A stretch of DNA of 64,000 nt from Verticillium longisporum (Eukaryota; Ascomycota; Sordariomycetes; Glomerellales; Plectosphaerellaceae): positions 6,014,001-6,078,000 of the forward strand of contig JAETXT010000002.1 in NCBI GenBank assembly GCA_019188255.1, given 5' to 3'. The notes beneath the pieces were generated by a model. That model saw only the letters and a program-made list of their open reading frames with translations. It ran no database searches and was not told where the DNA came from. Made by a program: the position numbers and the translations under genes. Shown here in pieces: positions 46,419 through 57,619 of the stretch. Position 1 is the stretch's first letter. The number at the start of each line of letters is the position of its first letter.

Positions 46419-47057
46419 CTAGAGGGGAGGCGAGGACGATCTACTGGTTTCTGATTTCCAATTCTGCAACAGCACTACCGCTTCATCATTTCCGAGTTGC
46501 TCGGCTGCTGTGAGTAACCGTGCCACCAGGCGAAGAGGCTGTGGCAGCTTGGAATCGCTCAAGGAGGCGCGCGGTCGAATGGCCTCGTACCGCTTCAGCG
46601 TATCAGAAAGATCAACCAGGCTCCCTGGGAGCCGCGCCTGTGCCAGAGCCGTGTGCCAGAGCGCGAGCCCCGCAAGGTTCGCGTCCTTCTTTGACAGCTC
46701 GTCCATGTCCAGCAGGGAGAGCGCAATCAGCATTCTGTTGGCGTACTTGTCAACCTTGGTCTTGTCGGTTTCGTGCATGACGTATTTGTAGCAGTCGTGG
46801 GCCAATTCGATGGAGATCGATGCGCGTAGATCGCCGCCATAGAAGCCCTTCACGTCGCGTGGCAGAAGGGTCTTATTCGTCGGATCAAGCGCATTGAGCC
46901 AGAGACTGACGATGCTTTCGGGCACCGTGTTGCTGAAATGGTCCACTTCGATGATGTCGCGTAGGACCATCTTGTTCGCCTCGAATCTTTCCTCCGGCGT
47001 GGACTCCGCGGCGGAGGCGCCCGCTAAGTTTGGTTCGGGCATCGGCTCGTCAAGCAT
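46419..47057 (-). CDS. Uncharacterised 212-aa protein
   Basis: Not recognised. One exon, start ATG 47057 (MLDEPMPEPNLAGASAAEST); a second Met five codons later is also possible. It is mostly helical in character (MVLRDIIEVDHFSNTVPESI, ISIELAHDCYKYVMHETDK, YANRMLIALSLLDMDELSK, LAGLALWHTALAQARLPGSL), acidic at the N-terminus and Ser-rich at the end (SETSRSSSPPL). The regular helix pairs recall TPR-like repeats but no motif is clear. There is no signal peptide or membrane helix. An upstream exon cannot be excluded, because the bases just before are open in another frame. The coding look (consistent codon use, no repeats) supports a real gene. Confidence 0.55.
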   Translation of the reverse strand: MLDEPMPEPNLAGASAAESTPEERFEANKMVLRDIIEVDHFSNTVPESIVSLWLNALDPTNKTLLPRDVKGFYGGDLRASISIELAHDCYKYVMHETDKTKVDKYANRMLIALSLLDMDELSKKDANLAGLALWHTALAQARLPGSLVDLSDTLKRYEAIRPRASLSDSKLPQPLRLVARLLTAAEQLGNDEAVVLLQNWKSETSRSSSPPL

Positions 47058-48043
47058 CGACGTTGTAGGTCAGTTGCGTCAAGGAGTGGTGCTGGAAGCG
47101 GAACGTTTCTTTCTTTCCGTGAAAGCCTGAAAGATGTCCCGGGGAGTCGGACGTCAGCTCGTTTCTCTGCTGCCCGAAGACTCTTTTTGTGTCGGGATTC
47201 GATTGATCCTCATTCAATGTCATGGAAAACGAGAGCTTAGTCATCTTGCACTGAAATATCGACGCTGTTCATAAAGCAGCACCGTGAAACTGAATCAGGT
47301 CCCGATTCGGTGTCAAGGCAATTGATTCGAGAGTCTAACGACCATCATTCATCCAAGGCACCTAGGGAGAAACGTGACAAGAGCAAGCTGTTCCGTCGTG
47401 AGCGAAGACTTGATGGCCCTCTTGAATTCAGGGGTTCGGACACGCTCATTCCCAATTCAAAGAGATTTATATCATTTTCATTTACAGCGGGCAAAGCTGA
47501 CCGATAACAGTGTGAAATTGAGGTTTTCCCAACCATGTAGACTTTTACCGAAATGCCTGCAAAGGTCAACTGCGCAACCTCATGTCTCAATTTCCAAGTC
47601 CCCGAAACGCTCACTTTCCAACATTCACAACCAGGAACTCTGACACGCCCGGATTCCGAAACGAACAAATGAACAATTTCACCAATTGACTCAAAACAGT
47701 CAGCCATTATCAGCGTCTGTATCAACAGCTCTCCGCGACAATGTACCTGTTTCCCGAGAGTGGTTCCTTTCAGTAGGGTTACGAACACTCAAAAACGATC
47801 AACACTACCTACTTCTGTGTATATGCTTTCCATGATGATCAACGAACAGTCAATTTGAACATCGACTTTGCCCACTATATCGCCAGATATATAAACCAAT
47901 CCCTCGTGCTTCTCATTACCGCCAATTTGCCATCACCAACGCAACAGAACAAGCTCAGAAGACAGTTAGCCGCCATTCGCGATTACGTCTTCCACCAAAT
48001 CCTCCAGCATATATCAAAGAACCCAACCTTTCAAATCACCACC
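47058..48043. other. Intergenic, divergent promoter region
   Basis: About 1 kb between the divergent 212-aa and Cys-rich genes. Small ORFs are present on both strands but none has a recognised motif. Confidence 0.45.
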
Positions 48044-48259
48044 ATGTGCCATCTATCCGCCAACACTGGCAATTGCAGCCTCTGCCATACACCAGGCAAC
48101 ATGCCAGCAAATGTGCTTCGCTGCAAGAAAGCCGATGATCGCAACATCGAATGTGCCAGGCCTCTGAACTCGACTCACATTGCAATTCCTACCAAGGAGT
48201 GGCACGTATGCGAAATATGTCTCTCGAAAATCTTGGCGGCCATTGTCCACAGCCACTGA
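48044..48259 (+). CDS. Small cysteine-rich protein, possible zinc ribbon
   Basis: A 71-aa ORF from ATG 48044. Cysteines are at residues 2, 11, 14, 27, 37, 56 and 59. Two CxxC pairs (CSLC and CEIC) frame two single cysteines, a pattern fitting a zinc-ribbon or treble-clef fold; HVCEICLSKILAAIV resembles the start of a RING-like half. The frame is open upstream but has no ATG there, and this first ATG is followed directly by the Cys-rich part. No secretion signal precedes it, which argues against a secreted effector. It sits between the 212-aa gene and the NLR 3' end. No function is known. Confidence 0.45.
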   Translation: MCHLSANTGNCSLCHTPGNMPANVLRCKKADDRNIECARPLNSTHIAIPTKEWHVCEICLSKILAAIVHSH

Positions 48260-48739
48260 CTGTCAACGTCCAGGACCTTGACGTAGCAACACTTGCCATC
48301 CTTTCAAGTGTTAGTGCAAGCTATTGAAAAAAAAAAAGGAAAAAAAGGAGGGAAAAGAAGGGGGGGAAAGAGGGAAAAAAGAGGAAAAGAGAAAAAAGAG
48401 GAAAAAAAGAGAAAAAATGGAGAAAAAAAAGAGAAAAAAAGGAAAAAAAGGAAAAAAAGGAAAAAAAGGAAAAAAAGGAAAAAAAGGAAAAAAGAAAAAA
48501 AAAAGAAAGAGAAAAAAGAAGAAAAAAACTCTGGCTGCCCTGATGAGTATCCGAACTGAAGCGAAGGCTGGTGTCAAAGTCATAGCGCATCGAGTCAAAA
48601 GCCTTCAGCAATAGGAGTGTCTCAGAGATAGCCACAGATAAATAAAAATGAAAGGAATGCGCCACTGCCTTCCAGATAGCTGCAATGCAAGCGACGTATG
48701 TGACTCAATGTGATGATAACTTGATATGCTCCTTATTAT
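48260..48739. other. Intergenic, mostly polypurine tract
   Basis: Between the small Cys-rich gene and the NLR stop codon. Apart from the purine tract, nothing is recognised. Confidence 0.6.
48326..48528. repeat. 203-bp polypurine tract
   Basis: On the plus strand 202 of 203 bases are A or G; the only exception is a T at 48418. It is built from A4-A8 runs separated by G or GG, with AAAAAAGG repeats near 48430-48490. Lys/Glu/Gly-only and Phe/Ser-only ORFs across it are artefacts of composition. Confidence 0.95.
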
Positions 48740-51700
48740 CTAGTCCCTCGCGAAGGACGACACCGATGAGAATGAGCGCACTGAACGGGGTGATGTCGGC
48801 GTCAGGGTCACCGGCAACGGCGAAGCCCATCGTGAGATTGGTTCATGAGTTTGTAGGCGCGGGTGTATCAGTGGAGGTGGAGGCGGGCCCATGTCTGGTG
48901 ATAGCTGATGCCTCGGCGTGTAGCGTTTGCGTGGACGCTGGCGGGCTCTTTCAGGCATGCCCTGTGCTTCAAATAATGTCGCAAGACTTTCCAAAACTGC
49001 TTGCGAGAGTGTAAGCTTCTCGTTGGGCAAGGAAATTCTCCGGCCTGATGTCAAGAAATAATCCAGTTCCAGCTTCAGTCTGTGAGGCTTAAGCTCAGCT
49101 GCCCAAACACCCTGTTCGAAACGTTTTCTTGTTGGCAAAAGCATCCAGTCCCAGCTTGCCAGACGGGCGAATAACCGTGGCGGTAGTGGCAAGAATGGAC
49201 TCCAAGCTTTGCGTGGGATTTCGAGAAGTCCGAAAGCGTGGAGGACCGCAAGTGAGAGAGTTGTAGTGTCGGACTCCGGGTCACTGGGCAGCCCAACCTC
49301 GGTCGTGACGCGTGCCTCAGACCTCTTTTCATCTTGTGCGGGGTCAAAGGCATAGAGAAGATCCTCGAGCGTCTGTTGCATCTCTCTTGAATTTAGGTCC
49401 GTATCTTGAATGAAAGGAACCGTGATCCATGCATGAACCTGTGGCTCCCACACATCCCAGCATTCAGGGTCGTCGCACAAGCTGACCTGGCAAACGCGAC
49501 AAACCTTCATGCAATGTTTCGCTGCGACACTCATAACCTTATCGCAGCAGTCACAAGTCCAACCATAGTATGTGTTTTTCTCGTACTTGTCGTCTTTCTC
49601 CACAATATCAACTCGTAAGGCCAGTCGATGGAACAGAGTGATGGTATGCTTGTCGTAACCTCCACGAAATAACAGCAGGTCGATCATATCGAGCATCGCA
49701 GCCTGGTGGTCTCGCAGAGTCCTGTGTGTGTAAACCACCATTAAGATGGACGCATGAATTGTGCGATCAAGCCAACGTATTGTGCCTGGAGCTGGGTTCT
49801 TGCGTACACAAGGGTGTGTGTAGTCGAATGGTTTCAGTCCAAACCGGTCTCTCACGTTTATAAGGTCCGTGAAGAAGTCACTGGCTTCCACTGCGCCAGA
49901 GGCCCAGTAAAGCTTGCTGACCATTGACTGCGTGGTGGGATGCCGTAAACTGCAATGAAGGACAGTCCTCCCCGCCCAATCAAGTGCTTTCATGTGGTCC
50001 CGGACGTCTTGTCGCTCGAGCAGAACATCTAAAGCTTTCGGCTTACGTCTCTGCATGACAAGATGCACTGCTGTCCTCCAAGAGGTGCCGTCAGGTCCAC
50101 GCTGGCAGCGTATGGGATCTGCCCCCTTTTCAAGGAGATACTCCACGAGAGGCATATTCTGAACGACACACGCCTCGGCAAGAACCGTGAAACCATCACA
50201 GGCCACAACATCGTTGATACCAAGCCCGTGATTGAGCAGCAAGCGGATTAGCCGGAGCGCAATCCCTGGTTCTTGGTCGACAACCCGTGAAATACATGAG
50301 TGGCCCAGATGGTCTCGCTGGCCAATATCAGCGCCATTGTGTAGCAGAAACTCTACAACCGCCACTGCACCCTCGCGACAGGCGTCGATGAGTGGCGTAT
50401 GGCCGAAGAAGTCTTGGCTATTGATCAGCTCTGGTGCCGCAGCGTGCAGGACTTTGACCGCCTCCAGATTGGCCTTTTGGCAGGCTTGGTGGAGTGGAAT
50501 ATCCATGAACAAGTACGCTTGTGCCTCAGGTCGAGCTCCAGCTGCCAAGAGACAAGCAATAGTTTCCTGCGGCTTCGCAGCCCTCGCAGCCCGGTGTAGT
50601 GGTGTGTCGATTAAAAGACTGCCGTCATCCTGTAGGTTGATCATTGCCGGGTCGTGGTCTAACAACGCCTGACAGACATCAGCCATACCGTCACCAGCAG
50701 CATAATGTAGTGGGCTCTCCGCCTGAGCCGGACGATGGAAAATTTGGGTATCTGCGCCATATTCTAATAGGAGTTTCGTCATTTCAGCACCATTTCCGGG
50801 TTGAACTGCCTGAATGAGCACATGGACACCGTTTTCGGGAACATAGTTGGGGTCCGGCGGTAGCGGATGCTCCATGAGCATGCGGACGATGGCGGGGCAA
50901 TTCCTCTTGACAGCGAGATGGAGTGGTCCTCGGTCGCCACAACCCTCTTCCATTGTTGGGTCTGCGCCATAGTCAAGAAGCATCCGCACAATGCTCTCAT
51001 TTTTAGTTGAGACAGCTCTCGACAGAGCGGACCTTCTACCCCAACCCGCATGTATCTCAAGCGTGTTCAACGGGGCGCCGTACTCAAGAAGAAGTCGCGT
51101 CATGCGTGCGTCTCCCGCGCCCTCAGCCTGAATAGCGTAATGAAGCGGGAGGAGTTCCGCCTGACCAGGGACATATCCTGGTGTCGCGCCGGCAGCAAGC
51201 AACATCTCAGCAGAAGTAGAGTAACCATGTCCGGCCGCGAACGCTAGAGGGGGTATACCCAATTCGCCATCCTTCAGCGGCATCAGGTCGAGGTTGACAC
51301 CAGGTCTCTCGAGGAGACAAGCCAGCCACTCAGGGCGCTCCAATATCAGCTGATGGTGCAAAATGCCAACGCCGTTACCGTCGATCATATTAATGTCGCT
51401 TATACCACGAAGAAGAATTTTGAACATGTCAAAATCTTTCCTGACGATCGCATTTGATATCGGGCTCCGCTTGTCTTGACACCACACGCTGGTATCGGCC
51501 CCTGCATCAATGAGCAACTCGACTGCTTTCAGATCCGCACCTAAGACAGCTGCAGATTCGAGGACAGTGATTCCTTCGACATCTGAAACGTTTGGTAACG
51601 CGCCATACTGCAACAGCTTTTGAACCAAGCGCGGATGATTCGATCTTCCTGCATTGTGCAGGCAGGTATTTCCTGTGTATGATGGAATGTTCGGATTAGC

Positions 51701-54700
51701 ACCAGCCTGTAGGAGTATGTCGGCGATTTCGAGGGAGCGACTATCGTTGTCCGCTGCCAGGGTTCTGTGACTGCCCTGACAAGCAATAAGTAGCGCTGTT
51801 TCTCCAGTACCCCTGGCTCGTCTGTTGATGTCTTGGGTACACTCGAGGACTAGCTCTACCATTTGGATGTGCCCCTCGCGGCAGGCATGGTGCAACATGT
51901 TGAGACCGTGGTAGTCTTGAAGGTCATCCGTCGTCGAGAACCTCTTCTTAGATGTTGGGATGGCAAACTCCAACATGTTCTTTGGCAGGTCTGTCATGCC
52001 GAAGAGTAGCATGCGGTCGATTATCTTATCAAGAACGGTTTGTGTCTGTACTGATGACAGAAAATGCCGGACCATGATTCGCGCGTCTTCTTTTGCCATC
52101 TCAATGCAAGGCGGCACACGATGGCCGGCGCATGATTCGCTCTCATTTTCTGACCATGCTTTATAGTGGCACCAGGTCTGGAAGGTTTGAGATCGGTCAG
52201 ATACGAAGTCTTGAAGCTTCGATAACAGTTTGAGGCCCTTTGTCTCGGATCGTGCAATGTGCCGCGCCCACCGTGTCGCGGCGTAGGAGTAAAATGGGTA
52301 CTTGGTGTTGAGGAAGGCTTGTGCTTCTGGTCGTGGTCTATCATAGATAGAGAATGGCGAATTGAACTCTGGGCGCGATAGATATCTTAGACAGATGGCG
52401 GCCATATTTGCGTGTTGTTCTTGTCGAGTAACAAATCTTTCAATGTAAGTAATCAAGCTTCTGTGAATAGGTCTGAACCCGAGGCCATGACAGGGCACGA
52501 TTCGAGAGATCCAGCCTCCAAGCAACGACCATGGAGTCATGTCCTTGACATCCGAGTCATCATAGAGACACGATATCGCATCTAGCATCTCTGTCATATT
52601 GAGCGGGCCGAGAGCGCTAATATGGAGCATCAGTAGAAGCAGAGCGTAGTTATTGCTGCTTGTGTCCTGTAGAATTGGGAAAAGCTCGTGATCATAGTAT
52701 TGAGAGATTGGCGGAGGACAGATGTCGTCGTATGATTCGAAACCCCCGCGCCTGCAGTCTTCTGCCCGTTCAAGTTCTGCACAATGACTAGCTGCGGCGA
52801 CGAAGAAGTTATCCGACTCATCTTTGACCCAATTTCTTTTCTTGCGGATTATCTGTGACGGGATGATGCCAGTGAAGCGCTCAAAAAACTCATCAACGTA
52901 TTCTGCTATGTTTGCCTTAACGACAGCTGGCGCGAGTTGGACATGTCGAAATCCTGATGTCTGGCGAGGTACACGATTGGGATTCATGGTAAGCAGAAAC
53001 TTAAAACGTGGCCTGGGCGGTTCGACTTGACCTGGAAGTGGTGTCTGGTCGATTCCTTCAATGATAAGTTGTCCGATGAGACTGCTAATTTGCTGTACGA
53101 ATTGTTCCACGAAAGACGGCTCGCATAGGTCGAGGCCATCAACGATGAAGTAAACGGTGTTCATCGAAAGCTTTGTGCTCTTGATACCACGCAGAATATC
53201 AAACAGGGTATCGTGAGAAAATCGAGAACCTGGGGGTTGGCGATTTCCGTACCTGGGAGGTACGCCATCGAACCATTCCGGTTTACGGCACAAAAGGTCG
53301 TAGATGAAGTAATCCAGAATGGCTGGTTGTGTTGCATGGCTCGTATGGGTGTTGCAAAAAAAGGCCATCGTCGGATTTTCTGGAGGTTGAGCAGTAATCA
53401 GGTGGTTGACAATGGTCTTCGCGAGATACGTTTTGCCTGTGCCAGTCTCCCCTGTGATGAACAAGGCACTGGAAGAGGGAGAACTCATCCAGTTCTTGAA
53501 CGCAATGTTGAACAAGAACCAGTGCCTGGTTCGCAGCGCTGGGGCAATATGATTGCCAAGATTGTCCTCTGTCCAGCCTTTCAGCCAGGTCATGAATGTG
53601 AGGCGTTGCTCGTTGACAAGCCTTCTCTGGGACCGGGTCAAGGATTCCTGACTGCTACTTGAAGAATCACTTGCGCGCGCTAAGTTTAAGGGCGTCAGAC
53701 AGATGTTCTCATATGCAAAGTCAACCTGACTCACCAGGGCTTGTCGGCCTCGATCCAGGCCGTGTCGACGCCGGCGACTTTGGGCGGGGTAATTTGGGCG
53801 TCGGTAGTAATGGCAACGTGGCTGGTCTGAACGCAGTGCCCTGTGTAATGGCAGCGTGCATGTCTACAAGTCGCTCTTGAAGTCGGCGAAAGCAGTCGTC
53901 TACCGGTGATGCAAAACTCGTCATTTGTTCATGGGTGCACTCCATGATTTCGGTGATACCTTGGCCCATTCCCAGGGCAGAACTGGCTTTTGGGATGACA
54001 TTTGTCATGTAGGCGGGCTCGTCATCGGGGGCGATGTTGGTCGTAATACCTTCAGTAAAGTTGACGATCTCAAGTTCTCTGGTCAGGCCAGCAGTGAAAC
54101 TAAGGTTGACCGCTTTCGCCGATTCAACATACTCCTTGATTTCGTTGGTCGTGATACGGGATGACTGCCGGGCATGCAGGAGAACAGTGGTTTTGACGCA
54201 GCTCAACAGAGGTTCAGAGTCTATGATGTGTGGCGTCCCCAAGAAAATGATTCCGGCTGCAGTTGCCCTAATCGACTTATGATTTGGAAAGCTTGGGTTC
54301 AGAAGACATAGCGCAAGAGCCTGGGGGCTTGTCAGTAACCGCGAATGACATGGGAATGCACATCCAGACCACCTTTTTGATGATGAGCCCACCAAAGCCA
54401 TGGGCTACGAATATGAACGGGCCTCCTCCGGTGTCGCTGCAGCAGCTGTTGATGAGGCCTATGAGTTCGGTGGCATGCATGGCGATGCTGGCTGCGTTCA
54501 TGTTGGCGGCCAGATCAGCGTTGTAGGTGTAGAGCATGACACGAGCATTGTCGGCAAGCGAGCCCAGGAAGTCCGTCTCAGCGACCCATGTCTTGCCTGC
54601 GACATCGTGATACCATGTCTGCAGCGGGTTGCGGCCGAATCCGTGAACACAGACGATGCTGAGGGTATTAGCTCGGTGATTAGTGGAAGGCGTTTAAAAC

Positions 54701-54781
54701 TCACTCAACGGTGCGGCGCCAACGTGGGCTCGGTGTGCTCCCAGGCGCTGGGTAAACAGTCTCGAGACCCAGCGAAGGCAT
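48740..54781 (-). CDS. NLR-type STAND protein: hydrolase-like domain, NACHT, ankyrin repeats, Cys-rich end
   Basis: Fungal NLR-type receptor of 1,962 aa. Four exons: 54781-54705, 54658-54373, 54320-53735 and 53679-48740. The introns are 46, 52 and 55 nt with branch-like ACTAATC, ACTGAC and CTGAC; the first and third start GTGAGT. Residues about 24-290 resemble the SesB-like alpha/beta-hydrolase found at the N-terminus of fungal NLRs (VDIVCVHGFGRNPLQTW; AGIIFLGTPH). The nucleophile elbow reads FVAHGFGGLIIKK, with Gly at residue 113 where Ser is usual. NACHT follows: P-loop GETGTGKT at about 393-400, and VYFIVDGLDLC near 492-502 as Walker B. From about residue 904 many diverged ankyrin repeats follow (NMLHHACREGHIQMVELVL, PLHLAVKRNCPAIVRMLM, TPLIDACREGAVAVVEFLL). 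Near 1684 is a Cys cluster, CDCCDKV...CMKVCRVC...CDDPEC. Such proteins act in non-self recognition and programmed cell death; its own ligand is unknown. Confidence 0.9.
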
Positions 54782-55288
54782 GTTGTTGGAGCGTCGATGC
54801 CAGAGCACCTCTGCTTAGGTACCTAGGTTGAGTGAGAATGTAAGAGGGGAACCGTGAGCAAGTCAGACACCCCTCAAACTCTCAAAAGCAGGCGGCCAGC
54901 CCTGGGCAACAGCCCTGTCAAGCAAGTATGTTGGCCACGACATGTTGCATTGCCTTTTGTTGGCCGCTATTGGGTAGGCGATCTTAGGCTGCGTCGGCTT
55001 TGTGCGACGAACATGCTGCTGGGGCTGAAATGCTGCAGATGAGGCATGGTCCAATTTGAGTGACCGAAGGCCCGCGAGCAGGGGTAGCAATTGTCGAGTG
55101 TGCAATCTGGCGCAGCTAGAGCCAATTGGCGTCCTCCTTGGCTGCCTGCATCCAAATTCGCCTTCCGTAAGATTATTCAGGCTCATGGAATCCAGAAGGT
55201 GACGAGAGGGGCACACGTCGGAACAATCATAATGCTGAGCAAACGCGGATTGGATATCGAATTATCAACCCTCGCAAAAACATTGTTT
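54782..55288. other. NLR promoter region
   Basis: Five hundred bases between the NLR start and the transaldolase stop. No gene seen. It should hold the NLR promoter and the transaldolase 3' UTR. Confidence 0.5.
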
Positions 55289-56609
55289 CTACTTCGCCAT
55301 GGCTTCCTCTAGAGCCCGACGAGCAACCTCTTCGAGTTCATCCTGCTTGTCGCAAAAAATATTGATGGCTTGGTTGAGCTTCACTTCGGCCGATCCATGC
55401 CCACTCCTGGTGAACAAAATACGATATGCACTTTCCCTTCCCCTATATGTAGCGTCGAATGCTTTCCTGTCGAACTTTGATTCCGGCTCAGCTGCAAAGT
55501 AGGCACCAAGCTTACCATGCTCACTTGGAAGTGAGCTGTCTGAAAGTCCACGGAGGAGGGGCGGTGACACGGTAATGTGGTGAATGCCGGCCAACTGCAA
55601 GACCTCCGCTGTGGACGTCAAGCTAGCTGCAAGGACCTGCGTTCGCGCTGAGGTTTCGGCATAGTGATGCTGTGCTTGGCGCGTGAAATCGAAAGCCTTG
55701 TTTTGATCAACATAGCTGTGAAAAATGGTCAATCTCCATTGCGATGTTGGTTGACTCAATAGACTGCTTACCCAGGCTCAAAATGGACCTTGAGTTCGTT
55801 GACGTAGGGGGCAATGTAGGTGCAGCGCGCATTGGCGGCCAAAACAGCCTGTTCCATGCAGAAGAGGGTGGTGGCCAGGGTTGCGACACGGTTCGCTGGA
55901 ATATCATCGTTCTCAAGGATGTGACAGGCCCCAATACCTTCGAAGGTGCCAGGAATCTTAACACAAACCCTCTTTGTATCGAACGTCGGATCGACCCGGG
56001 AAAAGATGTCAACAATGCCTCGACATCAAGTCAGCCCAAATTGACCGGTTTCTTGGGGCGGCCGCCATAGCTTACGTCTTGCGTTTCTGTACGTTTTCTT
56101 GGTCGAGTACGCCCAATATGGGTTCGTTTGGATGTGTAGGAACCCCGTTACATAGGGTGCGAATTGAATGGAGAGCCGAACCATCTGTAGGCGTGAGCAG
56201 TTGGGCGCTGGACCAACAGCGACAGATGGATAGACTCAAATACCATGATCTCGACCGCGAATGTCACCGGGTCGCCTCCAGGAACAGCCGAGGGCAGCCA
56301 TGCGAGAGCATCCCGAGCAGATTGCCGGATAAGCTGCTCGTGAATGAGGGTACCATCAGGCGCAGTGCGAGCGAGCTCCCCTGCAGCGATAGCCTGAGGT
56401 CTGTCAATGAGAGATCTTCATGTTTCGATGTTTGGAGAGTCTGACCTGATTGGAAGTGACATCCATGAAGGGACCGAGCTCTTTGGCCACTTCGTACTTG
56501 TCAGTTCATGCAACATGGCATTGGCGGACGTATGGATTTCACCTTGGACGTCAAGTGTGTCACAGCTGATCTTGCTCGCCTTGCGAAGGTCTTCAAGCTG
56601 AGAAGGCAT
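55289..56609 (-). CDS. Transaldolase
   Basis: Transaldolase-family enzyme, class I aldolase fold, which moves a dihydroxyacetone unit between sugar phosphates in the pentose phosphate pathway. Six exons: 56609-56543, 56489-56446, 56393-56244, 56184-56076, 56018-55772 and 55715-55289 (1,044 nt, 347 aa). The junctions rebuild LEDLRKASKISCDTLDVQVA, AKELGPFMDVTSNQAI, FLHIQTNPYWAYSTKKTYRN, VCVKIPGTFEGI with the Schiff-base Lys, APYVNELKVHFEPGYVDQNK and VLAASLTSTAEVLQLAG. The sequence has diverged from housekeeping Tal1 (PYWAYSTKKT in place of the usual pattern), as in the extra transaldolase paralogues of fungi, some of them in secondary-metabolite clusters. No such cluster is visible here. Small early exons (44 nt) make automatic models unreliable. 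Confidence 0.88.
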
Positions 56610-57619
56610 GGTGTATCACAATGATGGTATGATAATCCAAAATATTCAGTCAAGGAGAATACGGACGCATGCTGGGAGTCAAAGGATGTGATGGCGAGCG
56701 GGGAGTTGCGAATGCCGTCTAACTATGGAGCCAGCACAGGCGTGGATGGGCACATTGGAAACCCGACGGATAAATTGTCAGGGAGCCTCTTATGCCGGTG
56801 TTCTGCGCCTACTACCGCCCACGTTTCGACTCGTTCGAGCGTTGTTCCGGCATGACGCTGGTAGTGCTGATTCGGTGGCTGTTGTGAGTACGTGTCAGGG
56901 ACCTGCAGCCAGGGAGCGTTTGGAGGTGCAGGACCCATAGGTGACGACCCAGTCGTCGTGAGGTATCGCGGTATGGCGACGCGCATTCGCCAACAGAGGC
57001 CGAGACCGGCCGCTGACCGGCCCTCAGATATATTGTCCGGACGACCCGCTAATCGAGGGGGGATACTTGTCCGAAGGTTGGTTGACAGCTGCGGCACAAC
57101 ACCCGGGAGTGTTGCTAGACATGGTGTAGCCAACTCGAGACAGAACATCGGGTAGATTGTGAGTAGGTTTTCAGGAGGCGCTGCGGTACTTGAACTCCAG
57201 GTTTGCGGTAGCAGGTAGCTGGGGGGTTCCTGACTGATGGAGGTTCCCAGGGTCGACAGTGGGTAGGGACCAGGGCTACACCTGCCGCCAGGCGTAGAGA
57301 TGCACCCAGCAGCTGCTGCCCGCTAAAGAGCTTTCTCGTTGCCGCGTCTGATTCGTGTCAGCCACCGCGTCAAGGACCGCGTCAAGCTCTTCCCCCAAAT
57401 CGATCGTGACGGGCTCCTTCCTACCACCCTCTTTCCACAACCACGCGCAAAACTGCATCGGCTGCCCGGAGCTGTAGAAACTCGGCTTCTATCGACTACA
57501 CCCGCAGGTCTTTAATCTACAGATGACTGTGGAACAACACTCGACAGCCCCAGCACAGCGAAACAGCAGCTCTCACGACGACCCAAACTCGATAACCAGC
57601 CCCGACACTCTCTGCCGCC
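56610..57619. other. Divergent promoter between transaldolase and FEN1
   Basis: One kilobase with no supportable gene. The two flanking genes point away from each other, so both promoters are here. A minus-strand 141-codon ORF near 57.0 kb shows no motif. Confidence 0.5.

Noticed and set aside
48293..48614. Lys/Glu-only and Phe/Ser-only ORFs
   Set aside because: Caused by the polypurine tract.
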